From: Sarocladium kiliense | Lineage: Eukaryota; Ascomycota; Sordariomycetes; Hypocreales; Sarocladiaceae | Assembly (NCBI GenBank): GCA_030734395.1 | Contig: JAUZTG010000042.1 | Coordinates: 1,116,001-1,180,000, forward strand | Reading direction: 5' to 3' | Length of the DNA stretch: 64,000 nucleotides | Shown here: in pieces, positions 23,488 through 34,681 of the stretch | Layout: each line of letters opens with the position of its first letter | Position numbering within the stretch: the first letter of the stretch is position 1 | Notes under the pieces: generated by a model | The model's input: the letters and a program-made list of their open reading frames with translations, nothing else | Database searches by the model: none | Told to the model about the DNA's origin: nothing | Made by a program: the position numbers and the translations under genes

Positions 23488-23986
23488 ATGGTATGTTCCA
23501 CTTTCGCGCGGACACGGCGACAGTCATCATCTTTTCGCAGGAGGCGAGGTTAACGTGAGTACACAGGCGCACAAGTTCGTCATCACTGCCTTCCTAACAG
23601 GCTCCCGGATCCTTGGTCGGTCCTTCGCCGCCGCGTACAAGCAGGCTCAGGCTGCTTCCCAGTACCAGCGTGCTCAGGCGAAGATGGGCAATACGACATC
23701 GGGTGGCCACTCCCTCTCTTCCGGCATGACTCTCGACGAGGCGTGCCGGATTCTCAACGTCAAGCCACCTCAAGGTGGCCAGGCGAATATGGAGGAGGTT
23801 GTGGAGCGGTACAAGAGGCTGTTTGACGCGAACGACCCGCAAAAGGGTGGTAGCTTCTACCTCCAGAGCAAGATCGTCAGGGCAAAGGAGAGGATGGAAA
23901 GAGAGGTTGGACCGATAAGAGAGAAGGCAGAAGCGGAGGCAGAGGTCAAGGAAGGCTTCAAGCCGAAAGTTTACAAGGACCGATAG
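23488..23986 (+). CDS. PAM16: Mitochondrial import motor subunit PAM16 (TIM16)
   Basis: The ATG (23488-23490) forms its own exon, followed by a 76-bp intron (23491-23566). Exon 2 (23567-23986) gives AHKFVITAFLTGSRILGRSF, so the 140-residue product starts MAHKF as expected for Pam16. A hydrophobic N-terminal stretch is followed by AAAYKQAQAASQY and a J-like domain: MTLDEACRILNVKPPQGG, then YKRLFDANDPQKGGSFYLQS and KIVRAKERME. The J-like domain lacks the HPD tripeptide, as in all Pam16. Pam16 pairs with Pam18 on the matrix side of the TIM23 channel and holds back its stimulation of mtHsp70. Length and motif order fit the family. No known paralog fits better. Confidence 0.95.
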
Positions 23987-24386
23987 CGGCCACCGCGGCT
24001 TTCGACCGAACCTATAACTATATCCATCGACAACCGACATTTGGTGAGCGAGTTACGAAAGAGAGTCTCGCCCACGTCTGGCGGACCTGTTGATACTTGC
24101 ACACACGGGGATCTTTCCACCGCGTGGCATTTGTACATCTTCACTCGACTGCAGCATGGCATGGCGTTCTGATTCTGGGCATTTTGTACTATCAGATGAG
24201 GGGAATTTCTCAGGTTCTGTAAAGGATCTGGCCTAGACGAGAAAGGACGATCATATGGCACTTTAATTGAATCTGTACAGCAAACAAGCAATGCACCACA
24301 AGACTCCGTCGGATTGGTACGACTTCCGTAATAACTAACATGAGCTGCCATTGCAACACCTTCAGTTTGTCTCTAAGTAGGGCTAT
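23987..24386. other. Intergenic between convergent PAM16 and BPL1 genes
   Basis: 3' flanks only. Confidence 0.5.
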
Positions 24387-26628
24387 TTACATCTTTCTCC
24401 TGATGAGGCCCTTCCAGTAATCGAAACTGTTCTCGTCGCTCTGCAGCGCCCACATCTTGCCAATCGCTCTTCCGTCACGATCTGTCTCCTCGACTTTGAG
24501 CAACCCCCAATCATGCGTAATGCCAATCACTCGGGCTTTGACGCCACCTTCAGCCTCTAGCGTCACTAATTGACCCGTATGCAGCCAGTGGCGGTAGTAT
24601 CGACCTTCAAGGTCTCGAGAGAAGCCTTCGCGGATGAATTGCGCGTAGACGGCCTCGAGGCGGGTGAGAACACGGGCGAGAAGCGTCTCGATTCGAGGGG
24701 GGCTGCCGGCGTAAAACTTCGATACTAGGGCTTCGATTGAGGTAGTGGGACGAGGGTTGATCGCATTGATGCCGATGCCTAGGATAATCTGATAGTTACC
24801 GTTGGCGTACACGCATTGTGAAAGGATTCCGCCAATTTTGACATAGGAAGGAGAATCTCGCGGCTTTGAGGGATCAAGAGCGTCTATAATATATCATGTA
24901 AGTACTGGAGTGCATATTAGTAAAGTAACAGCAAAGATCTTACAGATGTCATTCGGCCACTTCAACTTGATTGGCAGTCCCTCGTACCCAGAGTCATAAG
25001 ACTGGATAGCCTCGACCATAGCGACGGCAGCAATATATTGAATGAAGACCACGGGGCGTGAGGCAGCAAGATGCGCAGGGTGATTGATGACTGTGGAAAA
25101 CAGGAGGCTGCCAGGAGGCGCAAGCCACACATTCGAACCTCGCCCTCGGCCAGCAACTTGAGTGGTTGCAGAGACTGTGAAGCCCGTCGGCAGTAGCGAA
25201 ACGATCTTAGGGTTTCTATCGTGCATGTTAGTTTAGGGGAAAAAAGAGCTCGACAGGGCCTCCAAACTTCTCTATGATGGTGTTTGTGCTGGTGATAACT
25301 TCGCCGTAAAGCAGGTAGTCTCCCCATGTTTCGGACGCACTTTCAAGCTGGCGATATTTCCTAAGGCCCGCGTAATACATATCATGATTGAAATGCGGTG
25401 TTGACCTGGGATGTGGATAACTTTCCTCATGTGGAATAATCTTCTTGATGACAGCCTCGTAGTCCGTGATGCCATCGGCCTCTCTCTTCTCGTCGCTCGC
25501 ATCGAGCGAGCTCTGAAGCTCATCCACGTTCCAGCGAGTGTCGGAGTTCTGGATATGGAAACAGTCTGTTTCGCCGCGGATATACTCCTCTCCGTTCTCC
25601 TTTTCGATGATTTCTTCCCAGGAGCAGAGTAGCTCCGTCACATCTGAGCTCTTGAGGGAGGACAGATGGAGGCTGGAAAGCGGAGGAAGTACGGAGTCCT
25701 CGACGCAGACCTCGAGACCAAGCTTGGAAAGGCAGGCCTTCAGAAATTGAACACGATTTTTGTCGCCAGCCGTTAGCTTGGTAATGAGATCTGCGTAGCC
25801 AGGAATACTAGGCTGTGGGAACAGGTTGACAGCAGCGAACCTAGGAGGGTCAGCCGGAGATCGTAGGCGATTCGTTCTGATCACGACAACTCACTCAGGA
25901 TGAGGTCCAGTAAGAATGACTCGTCCTTCTCCAACAGTCATAAAGACTACGGCAGCCTTGCCGTCGCCGCCGTCCACATCTATTTCATCGGCATAGTTGG
26001 CAAGAACTTCAACCTTCTTGTCCTTGAGGCTCTTTGCGTCGACAAAGACACCCCCTCCGTTGAAATAGCTCGTAACCTCGTTTGCAATCTCGTCTTGAAA
26101 TGCGTCTTGGGCCACATTGAGCCTCACAGCTCTCGCACCACCTTCTCCGTGGTATTCGAAACCTTTATATGCCGCGCCGCGACATGTCCCAGGAAAGAAA
26201 CCCAATTCTCTGCTGCCGATGACCTCTAGCGGTGGATTTCCGACTTCGAACTCGCACTTTCTGCTTCCGTAGTAGCCACCAGCGCACAGGCCTAAGTAGG
26301 CGCCTCCTCTACGGATGAAGTCTGAAATCTTGCGGTTGCCTTCGCCATTGAGCACGCGGCAGTACCCCAAATCGCCACCACCGGGGATGACAAGTAGGGC
26401 ACAGGTGGCAGGCCAGGGTTCCTTGAGGAGCACAGACTCAGTGATGGGAATAACGGCGTAATTAGGGGATAGGACGTGGCGGAGAGAGAAGAGACAGTGC
26501 CGGACTGACTCAACGGTGGTGCCGGTACCTAGCAATGTGTCAGGATACGTCAAGTTATTTATCCTCGAAGTCGATCAAAACTAGAACTCACCGGTATACA
26601 CCAGGACATTGAGTCGCCTGGCAGCCAT
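24387..26628 (-). CDS. BPL1: Biotin--protein ligase
   Basis: Five exons: 26592-26628, 25895-26528, 25268-25840, 24944-25215 and 24387-24883, with introns of 63, 54, 52 and 60 bp, all in frame, give 670 residues. The N-terminal third is the glutamine-amidotransferase-like BPL_N domain: MAARRLNVLVYTGTGTTVES, VIPGGGDLGYC, YLGLCAGGYYGS. The C-terminal part is the ligase: biotinyl-AMP loop GRGRGSNVWLAPPGSLLFS, KWPNDIYALDPSKP and VKIGGILSQ, then the small C-terminal domain. The enzyme makes biotinyl-5'-AMP and attaches biotin to carboxylases such as acetyl-CoA and pyruvate carboxylase. Domain order and size match yeast Bpl1. It is divergent to COA4 with only 120 bp between starts. Confidence 0.97.
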
Positions 26629-26748
26629 AACGACGTCGGATGCGGATGTTCAGTTAGGAGTCAGGTGTCGTGGTTTTATGGTGGGATGGGTTCCACTGCC
26701 AGCTCCAAACTCTAGACTTGCACCATCACCAACCACAGAGTCCAAGCA
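26629..26748. promoter_or_regulatory. Compact bidirectional promoter, BPL1 / COA4
   Basis: Only 120 bp separate the two divergent start codons, so core promoter elements and 5' UTRs must be very short or shared. No TATA box seen. Confidence 0.5.
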
Positions 26749-27306
26749 ATGGGTTCTCAAAGCTCACGACCAGACACGGCAGAAACAGGGGGAGAGCAGG
26801 TAACGCGAGAGAAGGCAGCCGATCCTGTGGTGCAGAGCGTGGAGGAGGACGACGATGAGCCGGATGAGTGGTGAGTCTAAGTTCTGAGTCTGTTGGGGCA
26901 GAAACGAGAACATAACCAGTACCTTGGGGAGCGAACCTCGGCAAGAGACGTTTCAACTCACAGTTTGTCCAGGGATAAACGCATATTCAGCACTGGCTGT
27001 GCAGGTATGTCACTCTTCACTGTGTAATTTGACGCGATTTACCTGCAGGAGTCTCTAGTTATGTTCTGCATTGTCCTGCGACTGGTTCACGGTAACAGCT
27101 AACCACTGACTACTGTTAGACGAGAATGCGAAGATGACCGACTGCTACTACGAAAAGAAGGATTGGCGTGCATGCGCTAAGGAGGTACCTAACCCTTCAA
27201 AGATCTACTCAGAAAGCATGGAAGCTGACTCTTCCAGATGGAGGACTTCAAGCAATGCTGGAAGAATCATGGCAACGAGCAGCGTACACAGTCCAAAGAC
27301 GCGTAG
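26749..27306 (+). CDS. COA4: Twin CX9C cytochrome oxidase assembly factor COA4 (Cmc3)
   Basis: Four exons, 26749-26870, 26973-27004, 27120-27184 and 27238-27306, with introns of 102, 115 and 53 bp, give 95 residues. An acidic N-terminal arm ends DDDEPDEWDKRIFSTG. It is followed by CADENAKMTDC and CAKEMEDFKQC, each a perfect C-x9-C, linked by YYEKKDWRA. This matches the COA4/CHCHD8 family, with its conserved DWR-x-C between the helices. Twin CX9C proteins are oxidised and trapped in the intermembrane space by Mia40; COA4 works in copper delivery and assembly of complex IV. Every intron falls at a phase that rebuilds the motif. COX14-like and PAM16 genes lie nearby. Confidence 0.93.
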
Positions 27307-27742
27307 ATGACTGAGGCTGCCCTCGCTCCTGGACCTGTATATCATTGAAATCCTGTATCACAGCTGTAATATCAGTATGAAAGACTAGAAACGACAACTC
27401 GGCTCAGTTTAAAGTCATATTTGCGCTCCTTTTACATATTCAAGTCTATTGTTCAGTCATCGCCCGGTGACAAGATCCTCACAAGGTACATCTGTTAGTC
27501 TTGATGCGTGGAGCCCCGCCATCGCGCTAACGGCTGGCACTTCGTGACGCGCAGTCAGGGTATCATCCAAAAAAAATCAGGGACAGCTTCTTGCACCCGG
27601 CAGCTTCGACAACCCAACCTCTTGACATCGTCCCCCTCTCGTTCTCGGCGACCTTCCCAGCGAGCGCAATCATTGGTAAAAGAAGCTATAGCGACACTAC
27701 CTCGTAGCTTCTCGTATACCAATCCGCGCCCGATCCGTCACA
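27307..27742. other. Intergenic, upstream of MGM101
   Basis: 3' flank of COA4 and promoter/5' UTR of MGM101. Nothing else seen. Confidence 0.5.
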
Positions 27743-28926
27743 ATGTTCACCCCTCGCAGGGTCTTCTGGGCAGTGGCCTCGCGAGCAGCCTCGTCCCCCT
27801 TGGCCAATCGCAACGCCACTATCGCTCGCCAGAGCAACTTCCGGCTGTTCTCTTCGGAAGCATCAGCACCACAAGAGAAACCTGCAGAATCCTCACAAGA
27901 AAAAGGAAATGCGACTTCGTCCTCGAGCGCTGAAGCTCCAGCTTCGAACGGAGCCTCGCAGTCATCAGCGTCGGCTGAACAGAACTCAACAAAGCCCCAG
28001 ACATCTATTAAACCAGCATATCCAAGTCCTGCACCCAAACCAACCGCAAAAGCATCCGCGAAGCCTCCGCCAAAACCTCAAGCGAAGCCTGAACCAAAAT
28101 CTCAAGCGAAGCCTGCACCGAAACCTGCACCGAAGCCTGAACCGAAATCTGCACCGAAACCTGCCGCAAAGCCTGAATCGAACTCTACAGAGAAAAGTAT
28201 CAACCATCTTGCGGCGGCTGTCCAGTCTATCCAGCCTAACCAGCCTACCTTTCATGCAATGCCCGTAACGGTTGCCAGGGAGGAGTATCCATCACATGCC
28301 GAGCGGCTTTCTTCCATGAGCGTCGATTGGGCTACAAGTTACCACGGTATATCTTCGAGGCCAGTTACGGAAAAACAGTTTGAGGTTCTTATGGCACCGA
28401 TTGCTATTGGGGATATCGAGGTTAAGCCTGATGGAATTATCTACCTTCCGGAGATCAAGTATCGGAGGAGGCTGAACCAAGCGTTTGGTCCGATGGGTTG
28501 GGGTATGATCCCCAGGGGTGAAGCGGTGGTGGGCGACAACATCGTAACGAGAGAGTATGCCCTCATCGTCGGTGGACGGTATGTTATTGAGACTCTTTCT
28601 CCGCGCCGTTAACAAGCCGTGGTTCCCAAGCTAACGCGTGTTATCCTTCCCCTAGATTCGTCGCCCAAGCTCAAGGCGAGAACCAGTATTTCTCTGCTGA
28701 ACAGCTCCCATCCTCTGTCGAAGGTTGCAAGTCCAACGCCCTCATGCGCTGCTGCAAGGATCTAGGCATCGCATCTGAGCTCTGGGACCCGACTTTCATC
28801 CGCAAATTCCGCAAGCTCCACATGGAGGCGCATTGGGTCGAGCATGCGAACACAGGCAAGAAGAGGCAGATGTGGTTCCGCAAGGGCTGTGTCGAGGTTG
28901 CGTACCCGTACAAGCTGCCAAAATAA
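27743..28926 (+). CDS. MGM101: Mitochondrial genome maintenance protein MGM101
   Basis: Exons 27743-28578 and 28656-28926, with a 77-bp intron (branch CTAAC), give 368 residues. It begins with a basic mitochondrial presequence (MFTPRRVFWAVASRAASSP). A disordered Ser/Ala stretch and a lysine-proline repeat linker follow (28038-28185). The conserved core then includes DWATSYHGISSRPVTEKQFE, GDIEVKPDGIIYLPEIKYRR, NQAFGPMGWGMIPRG and CCKDLGIASELWDPTFIRKF. Mgm101 is a Rad52-like single-strand annealing protein of mitochondrial nucleoids, needed to repair and keep mtDNA. The core is highly conserved; the long linker makes this protein about 100 residues longer than the yeast one. Confidence 0.97.
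28038..28185 (+). repeat. Lys-Pro repeat-coding tract inside MGM101
   Basis: An imperfect repeat of about 12-18 bp encodes runs such as KPPPKPQAKPEPKSQAKPAP. It lies between the presequence region and the DNA-binding core; it is probably a flexible, positively charged spacer. Confidence 0.7.
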
Positions 28927-29431
28927 GCGGCCACTGAGCAGCAACAATGAAGACATTCGGGAAGCCGGCTATTGTACTAGAACCTGGAAGAAGAGTGTGT
29001 ACGATTTAGAGGGATTCTTGCCCAACCAGCGGTGGAAGAACTGTACAATAGACTGCTTGTCAATATGACGAAGCGCATATATCATGGAAGGGACACGGGA
29101 TCAGTTTTCACTTGTTTGTTGATAGGGTATATTCGCAATTGATACCAGCGTCATCTACTAACGCGCACTCCTGGCACAGCGTGAGCTGATGAATCCCCAA
29201 AGGGCCTTCCTGAAGAGATAGTCTCCCCATCCAACGCCGGCCTGGTAACCCCAATGTACCAAGGCTACCCGTGTAAGCCAGAATTATCATGGCACGAAGA
29301 GAAATCGAAGAACAACCAGAAAGCATTCATCGCCAAACGCCATACTCCTGCCAGACCCTGTGGCCTGCGCTGTCGATATCCCTTGAGCGCTGTTCCTGCT
29401 CTTGTGTCCAGCTGTAGTAAGGGTGCCATTT
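28927..29431. other. Intergenic between convergent genes
   Basis: 3' flanks of MGM101 and of the TB2/DP1/HVA22 gene; no frame of interest. Confidence 0.5.
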
Positions 29432-30592
29432 CTACTGTTCAACGCCTGAGCTCGCGCCGGCACCGCCAGCACCGCCCCATCCCCATGGCATCCACGAGCC
29501 CGCCGCTGCCGAAGGTGTAGCCTGCGCATCATCGTCCGCGCCTTTCCCTCGCCGGCGCCGCAGTGATCTGTCTTCATCCTCGGCGCCGCTCTCAGCCTCG
29601 ATCTTCTCGAAGTCGGCTTCACTACGACTCTTGCTCAGAGCACTCCACATGCTGAGACCACTCGGTGGGCGCTGAGTGGGCTCTTCATCCTCGTTGCCAT
29701 CGAAAGCCATTGATCGGGAGACACGGTCAGGAGACGACGGCGATTTGGTGCTGACATCGCCACTTCTGTCACTACGCTCAATATTCTGCGCCTCTCGGTC
29801 CAGCGCAGACAGGAGGATATTGAGACGCTCGCGCTGGGCGGCGATGAAGGTTATCTTCTCGCGTGAGTCTTGGAGACCGGCTGGGATAAGAGATGCACCA
29901 GACGGAGCTGCCGGATCACTTCTAGAGGTAGCGGCTGCTGTGGCAGCAGATACGGCACTAGCGAGGAGGTTGTAGAAGTCATTGCCCGTAGCTGTAGCTG
30001 CTGATGTGGAGGAGCCGGCCCAGCGGGCAGTTGGCACACTAAACCTGGCAAGGAGAGACTGTGTATAGCTCTGAGGTGCGCCTTGTGCATTCGTCGGCTC
30101 GGGCGTGGGCTCCGTGGGCGGCAGACCAAGGACTTGAGTCTTGAGATACTCGATAGCCTGTTTCAGATACGCCGCACCGGCTCTGCGGAGCCTATCATGG
30201 GCGTTTGCGATAAACTCGTCGATCTGAGCCTCGTTATCTTCGAGGAAGGGGTGGACATGTTCTTCGTAGATGATGCGAGCGCCTTGCGTCTGGGGAAGAA
30301 TGAGGTATAGTAGGAAGATGAGCCGGAAGTAGCCGTAGAAGGGAACCCAGACAAGGATGAAGTTGAACCAGGATTCAACCAGAAGGCAACAGCTGAAGAC
30401 GACCCAATACATGAGCCATGGTGTAAGCTGGGCGGGGTCGGATGTCTTCAAGGCTTTGTAGGAAGCGAATATGGGAAAGAGAAAGGAAGCGAGGGAGCTG
30501 CAGAGGTTGATTGTCAGCGATGAGAGCGCCCGGCGCATGGCGACGATGATGGTGCATGCTTACGATAAGACCATGGCGAAGAGGTCGAACAT
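29432..30592 (-). CDS. TB2/DP1/HVA22 (REEP/Yop1) ER membrane-shaping protein
   Basis: A 29-bp first exon (30564-30592) and a 66-bp intron lead to exon 2 (29432-30497), giving 364 residues. The N-terminus, MFDLFAMVLSSLASFLFPIF, then ASYKALKTSDPAQLTPWLMY and a second hydrophobic pair (VESWFNFILVWVPFYGYFRL) form the TB2/DP1/HVA22 domain with hairpin membrane insertions. Such proteins bend the tubular ER. The PAQLTPWLMYW motif is diagnostic. The long C-terminal tail is Ser/Ala/Glu-rich and ends in a Trp/Gly segment (GSWMPWGWGGAGG). The tail makes it resemble REEP1-4-type or filamentous-fungal members more than the about 180-residue yeast Yop1. Confidence 0.88.
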
Positions 30593-32338
30593 AGCGGGCA
30601 ACGTAGGCCGGGGATCTACCCCGAAAGACGTCTATGAGAAGGGTATTTGTTTGGAAGAGGGAGCGGAGAAGAGGATGGCTTGGAGAGATGGCGATAAGAC
30701 TGGACGATAGGAGGCGAAGAAGAGGAATAAACGATCAAGAGAAGAAAGGAAGTGGAATGAAGCGGCTCGGGCGGTAGGGAGTCAGGCGCTGGGCGAAGGT
30801 CACGCGGCGCAAACAACGTCAGCGAAGCAGCGTAGCACAGTGAAGGTAGTAGTAGTAGCTAGCTGCCTTTGCGGTGCTCTACTGTACCGCAGCAGCCCGA
30901 GACACCAGATGGTGGATGGTGGGGGCTTTTATCGCGGGGCAATGGCGGGCGCTGTGAGGGGCCGCAGACCGGCGGCACCCTTGTTGCAGTGTGCTGAGGC
31001 GCTAGTGGGCTGCTGATAGCGTTAAGGCTGATAGCGCGTGGCAGCCACTAACAGGAGACTGCCGAAGGGATGGCCGGATGCAGCAACTGTGTCGTAGTGC
31101 TTTGGTATAGTGGGGGTAGAAGCTGACTCGTGATGGGGGGTTAGACAGGGCCATGTGAGGTGCTGATCTGTGGTTGTTGTAGCAGGGCGAGGAAGTTGAT
31201 ATCTGCATTTATAGTTGTGGAGGAATGCAGAAGATGGCGTGTTACTGAACACGTCTCTGAAAGGAAATGCGAGGCCTAGGTGAAGGAGAAGTATCCTCTG
31301 TTGTTTGCAAACGTGGCCCGACTTCGTCAGCTTGTCTAGGCAGCCAGCTGGGCCAAATTGGAACACACTCACATTAAGTCTCAAAATCTTGGAGCTAAGA
31401 GGGGAGTCTTTCGGGCTTGAGTTTGCCCTTGCAAAGCTACGATTGGGACGCCTGATGCCGCTTGGGTGTTGTGTGGCGTGGCATGGCTTGTATTAGCTGG
31501 AATTGTGAGTCTTGATCAGGCACCTGTTTCTTTGTGAATTGGAAGCATCAGCCCTGGATGCTGCACCCGGCAGACGCAGGATGACCGCCGCAAAGAGTCG
31601 AATGAAATGAAATGTGAATCGAACTGAAGTTGAATTCATTGATGCCGATATGGCTATTGGCATTCTGAATGCCTGATGTGGATGCAGCCAGGAAATGTTT
31701 GCTCGCTCTATGTGTTGGTGCACGGAAGTCACTTATTCACCGGTCAGTTGGCTTGTCCGAAAGATGCTTCACTACCTTAGCTGTAAGAACAGCACAATTG
31801 GTGGAGCGTAAGTCAAGATATCGCATCGGATCAGGGGTACGGAAATGTTGCGCGCACTGCCCTTGACCATGCGACGGGTAAGCACGGGAGAAACAGACAC
31901 GAGGCGACCATCTTATCTGGTTCAGACACACGTCTCCATCTCGGATACAGACATTGGGAAGCTCGGATGCATGCTACCCTGTCTATGACGCGAGTCTCCG
32001 GTAACTGGGTTGGAGGAGCATCCGAGTCGACTCACGGAGCATATGCTCCAGAACAAACAGCCCCTGCGGTCGAAGCGGACATCCCCAACATGCACGCATC
32101 ATGACAGATACGATACGTCTCTGATGCAACAAAATTTGTAATCTTACTGGTTTTCTCTATGACAAACTCATTATACTCGAATTAACGTCAGAAACTCGAA
32201 ACACTATTACCACCCTTCAGTGAACTCTTCGCCTAGTAGCGAGCTCCCATCCTCACCCAATCCAGGTTCCGGGATTAGCTACGGATCAAGCGCCAAGCTT
32301 ATTGATATTCGTTGGCTAGCTCTAATGTAGCGACATTC
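30593..32338. other. 1.7-kb gap, nothing recognised
   Basis: Upstream region of the TB2/DP1 gene and 3' flank of the Rds1-like gene. There is a short AGT run near 30847. No supportable gene. Confidence 0.45.
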
Positions 32339-33742
32339 TCAGCCGGCCTGGTACACAGCCAGAGCAGCCACATGCGGGTTGAGCATAGATAAGTTGTATG
32401 GCGTCACGTACAGATCCAAATCTGTGAGCGCTAGGAACATAGTTCCGTTCACAGCCGGATCACCCTCCCACGTCGACATGTTAGGTTGAACTGTGTATGC
32501 AGAATTCACGCCCTCGAGGCTGATGTTCTGCAGCGGCGTGTAGGTGACATTCAACTGGGACACCCAAGCTGCAAACTTGGGCTCACCACAGCTTCGAGAA
32601 GTCACGTAGCTATTGTTTGGTCCCACAACCTTGCCTGGGTCGTCCCACTCGAGGAAGACCTGACGACCGGGATAGGACAGTGGAATGCTGCGGTTGTGGC
32701 TGATGGCTGCCTTGCAATTGCTGCCCACTTCTGTGGCATTGACGCACAGTTCATCTTCTGGGATATCAGCAGTGCTGAGTGTGTTGGCATAACCGCCCGT
32801 TGTCTCGTTCCAAACATCAGAGCCGTTGATGCGAGCTGTGTTTGGCTGATTGAGCACATGTAGGGCTGGGAAGTTCTGCCAGACCAGTCGAGTCTGATCA
32901 GCCGGACAGCTTGAGATGTAAGGCGCTAGCAAGGTCCATGCCCAGCTTTGAGGAAGACCAGGAGTGTGCCACTCCGGCATCGGGAAGTTTCCACCGAACT
33001 GACGGAAGATGAGCTGCTGACGAGCCTCAATGGTAATACTCTGCAGGAGTAGCTGCGCGGCAGGACCAGAGTTCAGGTGTGGGAGAAAGCCGTATACCCC
33101 AGCCTCACCCCAGCGGGTCAGCTTCTGGTTGAAGTCGACAAACTCAGCAACGTTGGAAACCGGATAGTTGTAGGTGCACTGCTTGGGAGCTTGTGGCCCT
33201 AGCATGTTGGTAATAACGGTTGCGTGGCCAATTTCCTGGTTAGCCATGTGCTGGATCAGGAACCGGTCTTCGGCATCAATGCCATAGGCATCGAATTCTT
33301 CATCGCTGAAAGTCGCAAGACCCCAATGGAAGAGATCAAGCTCGATCCACTCCTGGTAAAGAGCCAGTGCCAAAGACTGGTAGTCGAAGTCGCTCTGGAC
33401 GCGATACACGGGCTCTGATCCATTGGTGCCAAGGCCGCCACTCGGTGTAAACGGTGCAGGTTGGTCACCATGAAGCTTTCCATCGGCAGGGTAGTCATAC
33501 GCGTCATCTGGAGGTGGTAGATGGGGTATTGCAGAGGCCAATACTGAGGTAGACAAGGCACCAGTTGTGGTGGGAGTTCCAGTGAAGGGGCCGTGAGAGG
33601 TAACGTCGCTGTGTGGAACGACCGGTGGCTCACTCGTGGCGACTGAAAACGTCGTCTGTGCCTTAGAGGCAAATGGAACGGCCTGAACGGCGGATATTAG
33701 GCATAGCAGCGTTGCGCCGCGGGCGGAAGGTCTTGGGGCCAT
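32339..33742 (-). CDS. Rds1-like secreted stress protein, ferritin-like fold
   Basis: A single exon from the ATG at 33742 gives 467 residues; an upstream in-frame ATG at 33802 would put extra residues before the signal peptide, so the later start is chosen. The signal peptide is ARGATLLCLISAVQAVPF. A Ser/Thr/Pro region and then the ferritin-like domain follow: VYRVQSDFDYQSLALALYQE, ELDLFHWGLATFSDEEF, AEDRFLIQHMANQEIGHATV and the second helix pair, LLQSITIEARQQLIFRQFGG. E-x-x-H-like pairs (NQEIGHA; EARQQ) resemble di-iron ligands of the Ferritin_2 family. Fission yeast rds1 is induced by stress and nutrient change. Several N-glycosylation sequons sit in the C-terminal half. A TATA box lies about 70 bp upstream. 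Confidence 0.85.
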   Translation of the reverse strand: MAPRPSARGATLLCLISAVQAVPFASKAQTTFSVATSEPPVVPHSDVTSHGPFTGTPTTTGALSTSVLASAIPHLPPPDDAYDYPADGKLHGDQPAPFTPSGGLGTNGSEPVYRVQSDFDYQSLALALYQEWIELDLFHWGLATFSDEEFDAYGIDAEDRFLIQHMANQEIGHATVITNMLGPQAPKQCTYNYPVSNVAEFVDFNQKLTRWGEAGVYGFLPHLNSGPAAQLLLQSITIEARQQLIFRQFGGNFPMPEWHTPGLPQSWAWTLLAPYISSCPADQTRLVWQNFPALHVLNQPNTARINGSDVWNETTGGYANTLSTADIPEDELCVNATEVGSNCKAAISHNRSIPLSYPGRQVFLEWDDPGKVVGPNNSYVTSRSCGEPKFAAWVSQLNVTYTPLQNISLEGVNSAYTVQPNMSTWEGDPAVNGTMFLALTDLDLYVTPYNLSMLNPHVAALAVYQAG

Positions 33743-34681
33743 GGTGTAGGTGAGTGTTAAGAGTTGACCTTGACTTCGATCACGTACAAGAATGTTTGAC
33801 ATGAGAACATTATATACCCCGGGACGAATAGACTACGTACATGTTCCGGAGCTGTTCTCGCGGTCCCTGCCAATAAACTACGGCATCGAAGGTGCAATCG
33901 AGCATCTTTTGCGAGTCCATGACACCATTGACCATCGCTATGTAGAAGTGCAGACACTCGTCATCCTGGAGCGAAGTCTCCGGCCATCGGACGCATTGAG
34001 GAATACATAGTTAGAGGCCCAAAAGTTCCCTCACCTATTGTCATCATAGAGCATTGTGCTCGCTCAATGATTGGCTGTTCCTGTCCCTGAGTATTACCCA
34101 ATTGATCTCACAACTGCCGGCATTATGAAGCGAGTATGTCTTTTGCAAGTGGACCGCTTACATGGGTGAAGCTACAAGGATCAGTTCCAAAGATCTTTGA
34201 ACAGTGTATTGACCATCGAAACCTGCGTATTGAACCCTAATGACCAATTGATCGGAAAGGTGAGAGGTCAGGAGTAACGGCGTCGCGGGCAGGATCCCTC
34301 AAAATGAAGTCACCGTCGTCAGAGATGTCAGAGATGAGATTTGTCAATCCCAGAAGAGCTTTGTTTCCCAAAAGAGCTGAACGATAACATAAACCAGGCC
34401 AGGGGAGCGAGTTTGCCTCACAGCTTCCAATCCGATTCATTCCCCGCTACTTCCAGGCGCTATTGCGCGAATCGATCTCTCCTGGTATAAGCCTGTCGAA
34501 GGCTTCACACACTCGCGCCAGCTACCACCCTTGTCGGAGTCAAGTTAACATCTCTCACATTTAGAAACTTCTATCGCGCTCTACTTTACAAAGTAAAGAA
34601 TTGCATTGAGAAGCAATGTGACCAGCACATTCCTCCTGTTGTTGATATGTACTTACCTTTTCGACTTAGGTCACTTACCGT
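33743..34681. other. Intergenic, nothing recognised apart from TATA
   Basis: Promoter of the Rds1-like gene and downstream flank of the small unknown gene at 34682. Confidence 0.45.
33810..33816 (-). promoter_or_regulatory. TATA box of the Rds1-like gene
   Basis: TATATAA on the minus strand, 68 bp upstream of the chosen start at 33742. It also lies upstream of the alternative ATG at 33802 by only 8 bp, which supports the later start. Confidence 0.5.

Noticed and set aside
27508..27933. Plus-strand frame overlapping the MGM101 start
   Set aside because: Out of frame with the conserved MGM101 protein and without motifs.
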